A program made the translations under genes and the position numbers. Under the pieces are notes generated by a model. It saw only the letters and a list, made by a program, of their open reading frames with translations. It had not been told where the DNA came from and ran no database searches. Of a DNA stretch of 64,000 nucleotides, positions 10,659 to 23,720 are shown piece after piece (the stretch's first letter is position 1; each line of letters begins with the position of its first letter). Origin of the DNA: Henricia sp. BOLD:AAB3569 (lineage: Eukaryota; Echinodermata; Asteroidea; Spinulosida; Echinasteridae); contig JBBELK010001561.1 in the NCBI GenBank assembly GCA_037783545.1, positions 124,001 to 188,000 on the forward strand, in the 5' to 3' direction.

Positions 10659-11839
10659 TCCGACGAACTTCAAATTTTGCATGCTCCAAAGACTCTATAT
10701 TGCGCACTTGTCCTAAAAAATTGACAGACTTTCGCCGGGAAATGGCAGAGAAATTTCAGAGTTTAGAAAAAAAAGGGGTTGGCGCTTCCTGGTTGCTCCC
10801 GCAACCTGTGGCTGTCGGTACACACCTCTTTGGTGTACTCCTGACTCGTGCGCATGCTCAGTCCTTCGGACTGTCGTTGACACGGCCCAGTTTGGGACGG
10901 GATTTTGGTCAAAGTGTGGTCCAAACGTCGGCAAATTTGGAGGTCGAAAAATTTTCCGACAAACTTCAAATTTTGCATGCTCCAAACACTCTATATTGCG
11001 CATTTGTCCTAAAAAATTGACAGACTTTCGCCAGGAAATGGCAGAGAAATTTCAGAGTTTAGGAAAAAAGGGGTTGGGGCTTCCTGGATGCTCCCGCAAC
11101 CTGTGGCTGTCTGTACACACCTCTTTGGTGTACTCCTGACTCGTGCGCATGCTCAGTCCTTCGGACTGTCGTTGACACGGCCCAGTTTGGGACGGGATTT
11201 TGGTCAAAGTGTGGTCCAAACGTCGGCAAATTTGGAGGTCGAAAAATTGTCCGACGAACTTCAAATTTTGCATGCTCCAAACACTCTATATTGCGCACTT
11301 GTCCTAAAAAATTGACAGACTTTCGCCAGGAAATGGCAGAGAAATTTCAGAGTTTAGGAAAAAAAGGGGTTGGGGCTTCCTGGATGCTCCCGCAACCTGT
11401 GGCTGTCTGTACACACCTCTTTGGTGTACTCCTGACTCGTGCGCATGCTCTGTCCTTCGGACTGTCGTTGACACGGCCCAGTTTGGGACGGGATTTTGGT
11501 AAAAGTGTGGTCCAAACGTCGGCAAATTTGGAGGTCGAAAAATTTTTCGACGAATTTCAAATTTTGCATGCTCCAAACACTCTATATTGCGCACTTGTCC
11601 TAAAAAATTGACAGACTTTCGCCGGGAAATGGCAGAGAAATTTCAGAGTTTAGGAAAAAAGGGTTGGGGCTTCCTGGATGCTCCCGCAACCTGTGGCTGT
11701 CTGTACACACCTCTTTGGTGTACTCCTGACTCGTGCGCATGCTCAGTCCTTCGGACTGTCGTTGACACGGCCCAGTTTGGGACGGGATTTTGGTCAAAGT
11801 GTGGTCCAAACATCGGCAAATTTGGAGGTCGAAAAATTT
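10659..11839 (+). repeat. Tandem tetramer, copy 2
   Basis: Direct copy of 9478-10658. Similarity ends at about 11855, where TTCAAATGTTGC replaces TTCAAATTTTGC. From about 11288 onward the sequence also matches 7150 onward. Confidence 0.8.
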
Positions 11840-13018
11840 TCCGACGAACTTCAAATGTTGCATGCTCCAAACACTCTATATTGCGCACTTGTCCTAAAAA
11901 ATTGACAGACTTTCGCCGGGAAATGCTAGAGAAATTTCAGAGTTTAGGAAAAAAAGGGGTTGGGGCTTCCTGGATGCTCCCGCAACCTGTGGCTGTCTGT
12001 ACACACCTCTTTGGTGTACTCCTGACTCGTGCGCATGCTCAGTCCTTCGGACTGTCGTTGACACGGCCCAGTTTGGGACGGGATTTTGGTCAAAGTGTGG
12101 TCCAAACGTCGGCAAATTTGGAGGTCGAAAAATTTTCCGACGAACTTCAAATTTTGCATGCTCCAAACACTCTATATTGCGCACTTGTCCTACAAAATTG
12201 ACAGACTTTCGCCAGGAAATGGCAGAGAAATTTCAGAGTTTAGGAAAAAAAGGGGTTGGGGCTTCCTGGATGCTCCCGCAACCTGTGGCTGTCTGTACAC
12301 ACCTCTTTGGTGTACTCCTGACTCGTGCGCATGCTCAGTCCTTCGGACTGTCGTTGACACGGCCCAGTTTGGGACGGGATTTTGGTCAAAGTGTGGTCCA
12401 AACGTCGGCAAATTTGGAGGTCGAAAAATTTTCCGACGAACTTCAAATTCTGCATGCTCCAAACACTCTATATTGCGCACTTGTCGTAAAAAATTGACAG
12501 ACTTTCGCCGGGAAATGGCAGAGAAATTTCAGAGTTTAGGAAAAAAAGGGGTTGGGGCTTCCTGGATGCTCCTGCAACCTGTGGCTGTCTGTACACACCT
12601 CTTTGGTGTACTCCTGACTCGTGCGCATGCTCAGTCCTTCGGACTGTCGTTGACACGGCCCAGTTTGGGACGGGATTTTGGTCAAAGTGTGGTCCAAACG
12701 TCGGCAAATTTGGAGGTTGAAAAATTTTCCGACGAACTTCAAATTTTGCATGCTCCAAACACTCTATATTGCGCACTTGTCCTAAACAATTGACAGACTT
12801 TCGCCGGGAAATGGCAGAGAAATTTCAGAGTTTAGGAAAAAAAGGGGTTGGGGCTTCCTGGATGCTTCCGCAACCTGTGGCTGTCTGTACACACCTCTTT
12901 GGTGTACTCCTGACTCGTGCGCATGCTCAGTCCTTCGGACTGTCGTTGACACGGCCCAGTTTGGGACGGGATCTTGGTCAAAGTGTGGTCCAAACGTCGG
13001 CAAATTTGGAGGTCGAAA
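11288..13018 (+). repeat. Block shared with 7150-9175, one unit shorter
   Basis: The unit at about 11883-12180 begins like the unit at 7745 (ATGCTAGAG) and ends like the one at 8039 (next unit opens with CTACAAAATTG). This is the result expected from a crossover between neighbouring units. After about 13018 the sequence changes to a series resembling 3846-4490. Confidence 0.75.
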
Positions 13019-13657
13019 AATTTTCCCACGAACTTCAAATTTTGCATGCTCCAAACACTCTATATTGCGCACTTGTCCAAAAAAATTTACAGACTTTCGC
13101 CAGGAAATGGCAGAGAAATTTCAGAGTTTAGGAAAAAAAAGGGGTTGGGGCTTCCTGGATGCTCCCGCAACCTGTGGCTGTCTGTACACACCTCTTTGGT
13201 GTACTCCTGACTCGTGCGCATGCTCAGTCCTTCGGACTGTCGTTGACACGGCCCAGTTTGGGACGGGATTTTGGTCAAAGTGTGGTCCAAACGTCGGCAA
13301 ATTTGGAGGTCGAAAAATTTTCCGACGAACTTCAAATTTTGCATGCTCCAAACACTCTATATTGCGCACTTGTCCTAAAAAATTGATAGACTTTCGCCAG
13401 GAAATGGCAGAGAAATTTCAGAGTTTAGGAAAAAAAAGGGGTTGGGGCTTCCTGGATGCTCCCGCAACCTGTGGCTGTCTGTACACACCTCTTTGGTGTA
13501 CTCCAGACTCGTGCGCATGCTCAGTCCTTCGGACTGTCGTTGACACGGCCCAGTTTGGGACGGGATTTTGGTCAAAGTGTGGTCCAAACGTCGGCAAATT
13601 TGGAGGTCGAAAAATTTTCCGACGAACTTCAAATTTTGCATGCTCCAAACACTCTAT
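13012..13657 (+). repeat. Two-unit segment recurring from 3.85-4.49 kb, copy 2
   Basis: Shares TTTCCCACGAAC, ATTGATAGAC and CTCCAGACTC with 3846-4490. Two consecutive units here have eight-A tracts and are 297 bp long, a multiple of three, so an open frame runs through them (13065-13979). The unit ends with a private CTCTATAATGC. Confidence 0.6.
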
Positions 13658-16600
13658 AATGCGCACTTGTCCTAAAAAATTGACAGACTTTCGCCAGGAA
13701 ATGGCAGAGAAATTTCAGAGTTTAGGAAAAAAAGGGGTTGGGGCTTCCTGGATGCTCCCGCAACCTGTGGCTGTCTGTACACACCTCTTTGGTGTACTCC
13801 TGACTCGTGCGCATGCTCAGTCCTTCGGACTGTCGTTGACACGGCCCAGTTTGGGACGGGATTTTGGTCAAAGTGTGGTCCAAACGTCGGCAAATTTGGA
13901 GGTCGAAAAATTTTCCGACGAACTTCAAATTTTGCATGCTCCAGACACTCTATATTGCGCACTTGTCGTACAAAATTGACAGACTTTCGCCGGGAAATGG
14001 CAGAGAAATTTCAGAGTTTAGGAAAAAAAGGGGTTGGGGCTTCCTGGATGCTCCCGTAACCTGTGGCTGTCTGTACACACCTCTTTGGTGTACTCCTGAC
14101 TCGTGCGCATGCTCAGTCCTTCGGACTGTCGTTGACACGGCCCAGTTTGGGACGGGATTTTGGTCAAAGTGTGGTCCAAACGTCGGCAAATTTGGAGGTT
14201 GAAAAATTTTCCAACGAACTTCAAATTGTGCATGCTCCAAACACTCTATATTGCGCACTTGTCCTAAAAAATTGACAGACTTTCGCCGGGAAATGGCAGA
14301 GAAATTTCAGAGTTTAGGAAAAAAAGGGGTTGGGGCTTCCTGGATGCTCCCGCAACCTGTGGCTGTCTGTTCACACCTCTTTGGTGTACTCCTGACTCGT
14401 GCGCATGCTCAGTCCTTCAGACTGTCGTTGACACGGCCCAGTTTGGGACGGGATTTTGGTCAAAGTGTGGTCCAAACGTCGGCAAATTTGGAGGTCGAAA
14501 AATTTTCCCACGAACTTCAAATTTTGCATGCTCCAAACACTCTATATTGCGCACTTGTCCTAAAAAAATGATAGACTTTCGCCAGGAAATGGCAGAGAAA
14601 TTTCAGAGTTTAGGAAAAAAAGGGGTTGGGGCTTCCTGGATGCTCCCGCAACCTGTGGCTGTCTGTACACACCTCTTTGGTGTACTCCTGACTCGTGCGC
14701 ATGCTCAGTCCTTCGGACTGTCGTTGACACGGCCCAGTTTGGGACGGGATTTTGGTCAAAGTGTGGTCCAAACGTCGGCAAATTTGGAGGTCGAACATTT
14801 TTCCGACGAACTTCAAATTTTGCATGCTCCAAACACTCTATATTGCGCACTTGGCCTAAAAAATTGACAGACTTCCGCCAGGAAATGGCAGAGAAATTTC
14901 AGAGTTTAGGAAAAAAAAGGGGTTGGGGCTTCCTGGATGCTCCCGCAACCTGTGGCTGTCTGTACACACCTCTTTGGTGTACTCCTGACTCGTGCGCATG
15001 CTCAGTCCTTCGGACTGTCGTTGACACGGCCCAGTTTGGGACGGGATTTTGGTCAAAGTGTGGTCCAAACGTCGGCAAATTTGGAGGTCGAAAAATTTTC
15101 CGACGAACTTCAAATTTTGCATGCTCCAAACACTCTATATTGTGCATTTGTCCTAAAAAATTGACAGACTTTCGCCAGGAAATGGCAGAGAAATTTCAGA
15201 GTTTAGGAAAAAAGGGGTTGGGGCTTCCTGGATGCTCCCGCAACCTGTGGCTGTCTGTACACACCTCTTTGGTGTACTCCTGACTCGTGCGCATGCTCTG
15301 TCCTTCGGACTGTCGTTGACACGGCCCAGTTTGGGACGGGATTTTGGTCAAAGTGTGGTCCAAACGTCGGCAAATTTGGAGGTCGAAAAATTTTCCGACG
15401 AATTTCAAATTTTGCATGCTCCAAACACTCTATATTGCGCACTTGTCCTAAAAAATTGACAGACTTTCGCCGGGAAATGGCAGAGAAATTTCAGAGTTTA
15501 GGAAAAAAAGGGTTGGGGCTTCCTGGATGCTCCCGCAACCTGTGGCTGTCTGTACACACCTCTTTGGTGTACTCCTGACTCGTGCGCATGCTCAGTCCTT
15601 CGGACTGTCGTTGACACGGCCCAGTTTGGGACGGGATTTTGGTCAAAGTGTGGTCCAAACATCGGCAAATTTGGAGGTCGGAAAATTTTCCGACGAACTT
15701 CAAATTTTGCATGCTCCAAACATTCTATATTGCGCACTTGTCCTAAAAAATTGACAGACTTTCGCCGGGAAATGGCAGAGAAATTTCAGAGTTTAGGGAA
15801 AAAAAGGGGTTGGGGCTTCCTGGATGCTCCCGCAACCTGTGGCTGTCTGTACACACCTCTTTGGTGTACTCCTGACTCGTGCGCATGCTCAGTCCTTCGG
15901 ACTGTCGTTGACACGGCCCAGTTTGGGACGGGATTTTGGTCAAAGTGTGGTCCAAACGTCGGCAAATTTGGAGGTCGAACAATTTTCCGACGAACTTCAA
16001 ATTTTGCATGCTCCAAACACTCTATATTGCGCACTTGTCCTGAAAAATTGACAGACTTTCGCCAGGAAATGGAAGAGAAATTTCAGAGTTTAGGAAAAAA
16101 AAGGGGTTGGGGCTTCCTGGATGCTCCCGCAACCTGTGGCTGTCTGTACACACCTCTTTGGTGTACTCCTGACTCGTGCGCATGCTCAGTCCTTCGAACT
16201 GTCGTTGACACGGCCCAGTTTGGGACGGGATTTTGGTCAAAGTGTGGTCCAAACGTCGGCAAATTTGGAGGTCGAAAAATTTTCCGACGAACTTCAAATT
16301 TTGCATGCTCCAAACACTCTATATTGCGCACTTGTCCTGAAAAATTGACAGACTTTCGCCAGGAAATGGCAGAGAAATTTCAGAGTTTAGGAAAAAAAGG
16401 GGTTGGGGCTTCCTGGATGCTCCCGCAACCTGTGGCTGTCTGTACACACCTCTTTGGTGTACTCCTGACTCGTGCGCATGCTCAGTCCTTCGGACTGTCG
16501 TTGACACGGCCCAGTTTGGGACGGGATTTTGGTCAAAGTGTGGTCCAAACGTCGGCAAATTTGGAGGTCGAAAATTTTTCCGACGAACTTCAAATTTTGC

Positions 16601-17879
16601 ATGCTCCAAACACTCTATATTGCGCACTTGTCCTAAAAAATTGACAGACTTTCGCCGGGAAATGGCAGAGAAATTTCAGAGTTTAGGAAAAAAAGGGGTT
16701 GGGGCTTCCTGGATGCTCCCGCAACCTGTGGCTGTCTGTACACACCTCTTTGGTGTACTCCTGACTCGTGCGCATGCTCAGTCCTTCGGACTGTCGTTGA
16801 CACGGCCCAGTTTGGGACGGGATTTTGGTCAAAGTGTGGTCCAAACGTCGGCAAATTTGGAGGTCGAACATTTTTCCGACGAACTTCAAATTTTGCATGC
16901 TCCAAACACTCTATATTGCGCACTTGTCCTAAAAAATTGACAGACTTTCGCCGGGAAATGGCAGAGAAATTTCAGAGTTTAGGAAAAAAAGGGGTTGGGG
17001 CTTCCTGGATGCTCCCGCAACCTGTGGCTGTCTGTACACACCTCTTTGGTGTACTCCTGACTCGTGCGCATGCTCTGTCCTTCGGACTGTCGTTGACACG
17101 GCCCAGTTTGGGACGGGATTTTGGTCAAAGTGTGGTCCAAACGTCGGCAAATTTGGAGGTCGAAAAATTTTCCGACGAATTTCAAATTTTGCATGCTCCA
17201 AACACTCTATATTGCGCACTTGTCCTAAAAAATTGACAGACTTTCGCCGGGAAATGGCAGAGAAATTTCAAAGTTTAGGAAAAAAAGGGTTGGGGCTTCC
17301 TGGATGCTCCCGCAACCTGTGGCTGTCTGTACACACCTCTTTGGTGTACTCCTGACTCGTGCGCATGCTCAGTCCTTCGGACTGTCGTTGACACGGCCCA
17401 GTTTGGGACGGGATTTTGGTCAAAGTGTGGTCCAAACATCGGCAAATTTGGAGGTCGAAAAATTTTCCGACGAACTTCAAATTTTGCATGCTCCAAACAT
17501 TCTATATTGCGCACTTGTCGTAAAAAATTGACAGACTTTCGCCGGGAAATGGCAGAGAAATTTTAGAGTTTAGGGAAAAAAAGGGGTTGGGGCTTCCTGG
17601 ATGCTCCCGCAACCTGTGGCTGTCTGTACACACCTCTTTGGTGTACTCCTGACTCGTGCGCATGCTCAGTCCTTCGGACTGTCGTTGACACGGCCCAGTT
17701 TGGGACGGGATTTTGGTCAAAGTGTGGTCCAAACGTCGGCAAATTTGGAGGTCGAACATTTTTCCGACGAACTTCAAATTTTGCATGCTCCAAACACTCT
17801 ATATTGCGCACTTGTCCTAAAAAATTGACAGACTTTCGCCGGGAAATGGCAGAGAAATTTCAGAGTTTAGGGAAAAAAG
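13658..17879 (+). repeat. Mixed units with a partial 6-unit repeat
   Basis: About 14 units of varied type. A recognisable series (CATGCTCTGTCC with GACGAATTTC, then AAACATCGG with CAAACATTC, then TTAGGGAAAAAAA) occurs near 15.2-15.8 kb and again near 17.0-17.6 kb, 1777 bp apart. Two neighbouring units at 16.0-16.6 kb open with GTCCTGAAAAATTG, as do units of the pentamer region at 23.7-34.4 kb. Confidence 0.6.
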
Positions 17880-20540
17880 GGGTTGGGGCTTCCTGGATGC
17901 TCCCGCAACCTGTGGCTGTCTGTACACACCTCTTTGGTGTACTCCTGACTCGTGCGCATGCTCAGTCCTTCGGACTGTCGTTGACACGGCCCAGTTTGGG
18001 ACGGGATTTTGGTCAAAGTGTGGTCCAAACGTCGGCAAATTTGGAGGTCGAAAAATTTTCCGACGAACTTCAAATTTTGCATGCTCCAAACACTCTATAT
18101 TGCGCATTTGTCCTAAAAAATTGACAGACTTTCGCCAGGAAATGGCAGAGAAATTTCAGAGTTTAGGAAAAAAGGGGTTGGGGCTTCCTGGATGCTCCCG
18201 CAACCTGTGGCTGTCTGTACACACCTCTTTGGTGTACTCCTGACTCGTGCGCATGCTCAGTCCTTCGGACTGTCGTTGACACGGCCCAGTTTGGGACGGG
18301 ATTTTGGTCAAAGTGTGGTCCAAACGTCGGCAAGTTTGGAGGTCGAAAAATTTTCCGACGAACTTCAAATTTTGCATGCTCCAAACACTCTATATTGCGC
18401 ACTTGTCCTAAAAAAATGACAGACTTTCGCCGGGAAATGGCAGAGAAATTTCAGAGTTTAGGAAAAAAAGGGGTTGGGGCTTCATGGATGCTCCCGCAAC
18501 CTGTGGCTGTCTGTACACACCTCTTTGGTGTACTCCTGACTCGTGCGCATGCTCAGTCCTTCGGACTGTCGTTGACACGGCCCAGTTTGGGACGGGATTT
18601 TGGTCAAAGTGTGGTCCAAACGTCGGCAAATTTGGAGGTCGAAAAATTGTCCGACGAACTTCAAATTTTGCATGCTCCAAACACTCTATATTGCGCACTT
18701 GTCCTAAAAAATTGACAGACTTTCGCCAGGAAATGGCAGAGAAATTTCAGAGTTTAGGAAAAAAAGGGGTTGGGGCTTCCTGGATGCTCCCGCAACCTGT
18801 GGCTGTCTGTACACACCTCTTTGGTGTACTCCTGACTCGTGCGCATGCTCTGTCCTTCGGACTGTCGTTGACACGGCCCAGTTTGGGACGGGATTTTGGT
18901 CAAAGTGTGGTCCAAACGTCGGCAAATTTGGAGGTCGAAAAATTTTCCGACGAATTTCAAATTTTGCATGCTCCAAACACTCTATATTGCGCACTTGTCC
19001 TAAAAAATTGACAGACTTTCGCCGGGAAATGGCAGAGAAATTTCAGAGTTTAGGAAAAAAAGGGTTGGGGCTTCCTGGATGCTCCCGCAACCTGTGGCTG
19101 TCTGCACACACCTCTTTGGTGTACTCCTGACTCGTGCGCATGCTCAGTCCTTCGGACTGTCGTTGACACGGCCCAGTTTGGGACGGGATTTTGGTCAAAG
19201 TGTGGTCCAAACATCGGCAAATTTGGAGGTCGAAAAATTTTCCAACGAACTTCAAATTTTGCATGCTCCAAACATTCTATATTGCGCACTTGTCCTAAAA
19301 AATTGACAGACTTTCGCCGGGAAATGGCAGAGAAATTTCAGAGTTTAGGAAAAAAAGGGGTTGGGGCTTCCTGGATGCTCCCGCAACCTGTGGCTGTCTG
19401 TACACACCTCTTTGGTGTACTCCTGACTCGTGCGCATGCTCTGTCCTTCGGACTGTCGTTGACACGGCCCAGTTTGGGACGGGATTTTGGTCAAAGTGTG
19501 GTCCAAACGTCGGCAAATTTGGAGGTTGAAAAATTTTCCGACGAATTTCAAATTGTGCATGCTCCAAACACTCTATATTGCGCACTTGTCCTAAAAAATT
19601 GACAGACTTTCGCCGGGAAATGGCAGAGAATTTTCAGAGTTTAGGAAAAAAAGGGTTGGGGCTTCCTGGATGCTCCCGCAACCTGTGGCTGTCTGTACAC
19701 ACCTCTTTGGTGTACTCCTGACTCGTGCGCATGCTCAGTCCTTCGGACTGTCGTTGACACGGCCCAGTTTGGAACGGGATTTTGGTCAAAGTGTGGTCCA
19801 AACATCGGCAAATTTGGAGGTCGAAAAATTTTCCGACGAACTTCAAATTTTGCATGCTCCAAACATTCTATATTGCGCACTTGTCCTAAAAAATTGACAG
19901 ACTTTCGCCGGGAAATGGCAGAGAAATTTCAGAGTTTAGGAAAAAAAGGGGTTGGGGCTTCCTGGATGCTCCCGCAACCTGTGGCTGTCTGTACACACCT
20001 CTTTGGTGTACTCCTGACTCGTGCGCATGCTCAGTCCTTCGGACTGTCGTTGACACGGCCCAGTTTGGGACTGGATTTTTGTCAAAGTGTGGTCCAAACG
20101 TCGGCAAATTTGGAGGTCGAAAAATTTTCCGACCAACTTCAAATTTTGCATGCTCCAAACACTCTATATTGCGCACTTGTCCTAAAAAATTGACAGACTT
20201 TCGCCGGGAAATGCTAGAGAAATTTCAGAGTTTAGGAAAAAAAGGGGTTGGGGCTTCCTGGATGCTCCCGCAACCTGTGGCTGTCTGTACACACCTCTTT
20301 CGTGTACTCCTGACTCGTGCGCATGCTCAGTCCTTCGGACTGTCGTTGACACGGCCCAGTTTGGGACGGGATTTTGGTCAAAGTGTGGTCCAAACGTCGG
20401 CAAATTTGGAGGTCGAAAAATTTTCCGACGAACTTCAAATTTTGCATGCTCCAAACACTCTATATTGCGCACTTGTCCTGAAAAATTGACAGACTTTCGC
20501 CAGGAAATGGAAGAGAAATTTCAGAGTTTAGGAAAAAAAG
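17880..20540 (+). repeat. Decamer-spaced block, copy 1
   Basis: Nine units recur at 20838-23498 with an offset of 2958 bp (10 units) and again at 33.8-36.4 kb. Shared marks: GGCAAGTTTGG, CTAAAAAAATGACAG, CATGCTCTGTCC, CTGCACACACC, AAACATCGG, GGGACTGGATTTTTG and ATGCTAGAG. Inside it, a 591 bp dimer is present twice (about 18.70-19.89 kb). Confidence 0.8.
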
Positions 20541-20837
20541 GGGGTTGGGGCTTCCTGGATGCTCCCGCAACCTGTGGCTGTCTGTACACACCTCTTTGGT
20601 GTACTCCTGACTCGTGCGCATGCTCAGTCCTTCGGACTGTCGTTGACACGGCCCAGTTTGGGACGGGATTTTGGTCAAAGTGTGGTCCAAACGTCGGCAA
20701 ATTTGGAGGTCGAAAAATTTTCCGACGAACTTCAAATTTTGCATGCTCCAAACACTCTATATTGCGCACTTGTCCTGAAAAATTGACAGACTTTCGCCAG
20801 GAAATGGCAGAGAAATTTCAGAGTTTAGGAAAAAAAG

Positions 20838-23498
20838 GGGTTGGGGCTTCCTGGATGCTCCCGCAACCTGTGGCTGTCTGTACACACCTCTTTGGTGTAC
20901 TCCTGACTCGTGCGCATGCTCAGTCCTTCGGACTGTCGTTGACACGGCCCAGTTTGGGACGGGATTTTGGTCAAAGTGTGGTCCAAACGTCGGCAAATTT
21001 GGAGGTCGAAAAATTTTCCGACGAACTTCAAATTTTGCATGCTCCAAACACTCTATATTGCGCATTTGTCCTAAAAAATTGACAGACTTTCGCCAGGAAA
21101 TGGCAGAGAAATTTCAGAGTTTAGGAAAAAAGGGGTTGGGGCTTCCTGGATGCTCCCGCAACCTGTGGCTGTCTGTACACACCTCTTTGGTGTACTCCTG
21201 ACTCGTGCGCATGCTCAGTCCTTCGGACTGTCGTTGACACGGCCCAGTTTGGGACGGGATTTTGGTCAAAGTGTGGTCCAAACGTCGGCAAGTTTGGAGG
21301 TCGAAAAATTTTCCGACGAACTTCAAATTTTGCATGCTCCAAACACTCTATATTGCGCACTTGTCCTAAAAAAATGACAGACTTTCGCCGGGAAATGGCA
21401 GAGAAATTTCAGAGTTTAGGAAAAAAAGGGGTTGGCGCTTCCTGGATGCTCCCGCAACCTGTGGCTGTCTGTACACACCTCTTTGGTGTACTCCTGACTC
21501 GTGCGCATGCTCAGTCCTTCGGACTGTCGTTGACACGGCCCAGTTTGGGACGGGATTTTGGTCAAAGTGTGGTCCAAACGTCGGCAAATTTGGAGGTCGA
21601 AAAATTGTCCGACGAACTTCAAATTTTGCATGCTCCAAACACTCTATATTGCGCACTTGTCCTAACAAATTGACAGACTTTCGCCAGGAAATGGCAGAGA
21701 AATTTCAGAGTTTAGGAAAAAAAGGGGTTGGGGCTTCCTGGATGCTCCCGCAACCTGTGGCTGTCTGTACACACCTCTTTGGTGTACTCCTGACTCGTGC
21801 GCATGCTCTGTCCTTCGGACTGTCGTTGACACGGCCCAGTTTGGGACGGGATTTTGGTCAAAGTGTGGTCCAAACGTCGGCAAATTTGGAGGTCGAAAAA
21901 TTTTCCGACGAATTTCAAATTTTGCATGCTCCAAACACTCTATATTGCGCACTTGTCCTAAAAAATTGACAGACTTTCGCCGGGAAATGGCAGAGAAATT
22001 TCAGAGTTTAGGAAAAAAAGGGTTGGGGCTTCCTGGATGCTCCCGCAACCTGTGGCTGTCTGCACACACCTCTTTGGTGTACTCCTGACTCGTGCGCATG
22101 CTCAGTCCTTCGGACTGTCGTTGACACGGCCCAGTTTGGGACGGGATTTTGGTCAAAGTGTGGTCCAAACATCGGCAAATTTGGAGGTCGAAAAATTTTC
22201 CAACGAACTTCAAATTTTGCATGCTCCAAACATTCTATATTGCGCACTTGTCCTAAAAAATTGACAGACTTTCGCCGGGAAATGGCAGAGAAATTTCAGA
22301 GTTTAGGAAAAAAAGGGGTTGGGGCTTCCTGGATGCTCCCGCAACCTGTGGCTGTCTGTACACACCTCTTTGGTGTACTCCTGACTCGTGCGCATGCTCT
22401 GTCCTTCGGACTGTCGTTGACACGGCCCAGTTTGGGACGGGATTTTTGTCAAAGTGTGGTCCAAACGTCGGCAAATTTGGAGGTCGAAAAATTTTCCGAC
22501 GAATTTCAAATTTTGCATGCTCCAAACACTCTATATTGCGCACTTGTCCTAAAAAAATGACAGACTTTCGCCGGGAAATGGCAGAGAATTTTCAGAGTTT
22601 AGGAAAAAAAGGGTTGGGGCTTCCTGGATGCTCCCGCAACCTGTGGCTGTCTGTACACACCTCTTTGGTGTACTCCTGACTCGTGCGCATGCTCAGTCCT
22701 TCGGACTGTCGTTGACACGGCCCAGTTTGGGACGGGATTTTGGTCAAAGTGTGGTCCAAACATCGGCAAATTTGGAGGTCGAAAAATTTTCCGACGAACT
22801 TCAAATTTTGCATGCTCCAAACATTCTATATTGCGCACTTGTCCTAAAAAATTGACAGACTTTCGCCGGGAAATGGCAGAGAAATTTCAGAGTTTAGGAA
22901 AAAAAGGGGTTGGGGCTTCCTGGATGCTCCCGCAACCTGTGGCTGTCTGTACACACCTCTTTGGTGTACTCCTGACTCGTGCGCATGCTCAGTCCTTCGG
23001 ACTGTCGTTGACACGGCCCAGTTTGGGACTGGATTTTTGTCAAAGTGTGGTCCAAACGTCGGCACATTTGGAGGTCGAAAAATTTTCCGACCAACTTCAA
23101 ATTTTGCATGCTCCAAACACTCTATATTGCGCACTTGTCCTAAAAAATTGACAGACTTTCGCCGGGAAATGCTAGAGAAATTTCAGAGTTTAGGAAAAAA
23201 AGGGGTTGGGGCTTCCTGGATGCTCCCGCAACCTGTGGCTGTCTGTACACACCTCTTTGGTGTACTCCTGACTCGTGCGCATGCTCAGTCCTTCGGACTG
23301 TCGTTGACACGGCCCAGTTTGGGACGGGATTTTGGTCAAAGTGTGGTCCAAACGTCGGCAAATTTGGAGGTCGAAAAATTTTCCGACGAACTTCAAATTT
23401 TGCATGCTCCAAACACTCTATATTGCGCACTTGTCCTGAAAAATTGACAGACTTTCGCCAGGAAATGGAAGAGAAATTTCAGAGTTTAGGAAAAAAAA
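20838..23498 (+). repeat. Decamer-spaced block, copy 2
   Basis: Direct copy of 17880-20540 with scattered differences, for example GGCGCTTCCTGG at about 21434 against GGGGCTTCATGG in copy 1. The internal 591 bp dimer is at about 21.66-22.85 kb. Confidence 0.8.
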
Positions 23499-23720
23499 AG
23501 GGGTTGGGGCTTCCTGGATGCTCCCGCAACCTGTGGCTGTCTGTACACACCTCTTTGGTGTACTCCTGACTCGTGCGCATGCTCAGTCCTTCGAACTGTC
23601 GTTGACACGGCCCAGTTTGGGACGGGATTTTGGTCAAAGTGTGGTCCAAACGTCGGAAAATTTGGAGGTCGAAAAATTTTCCGACGAACTTCAAATTTTG
23701 CATGCTCCAAACACTCTATA

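Noticed and set aside
13065-13979. 304-codon open frame on the + strand
   Set aside because: Three units of near 297 bp in succession. The opposite strand is open too, and length changes between units are not multiples of three.
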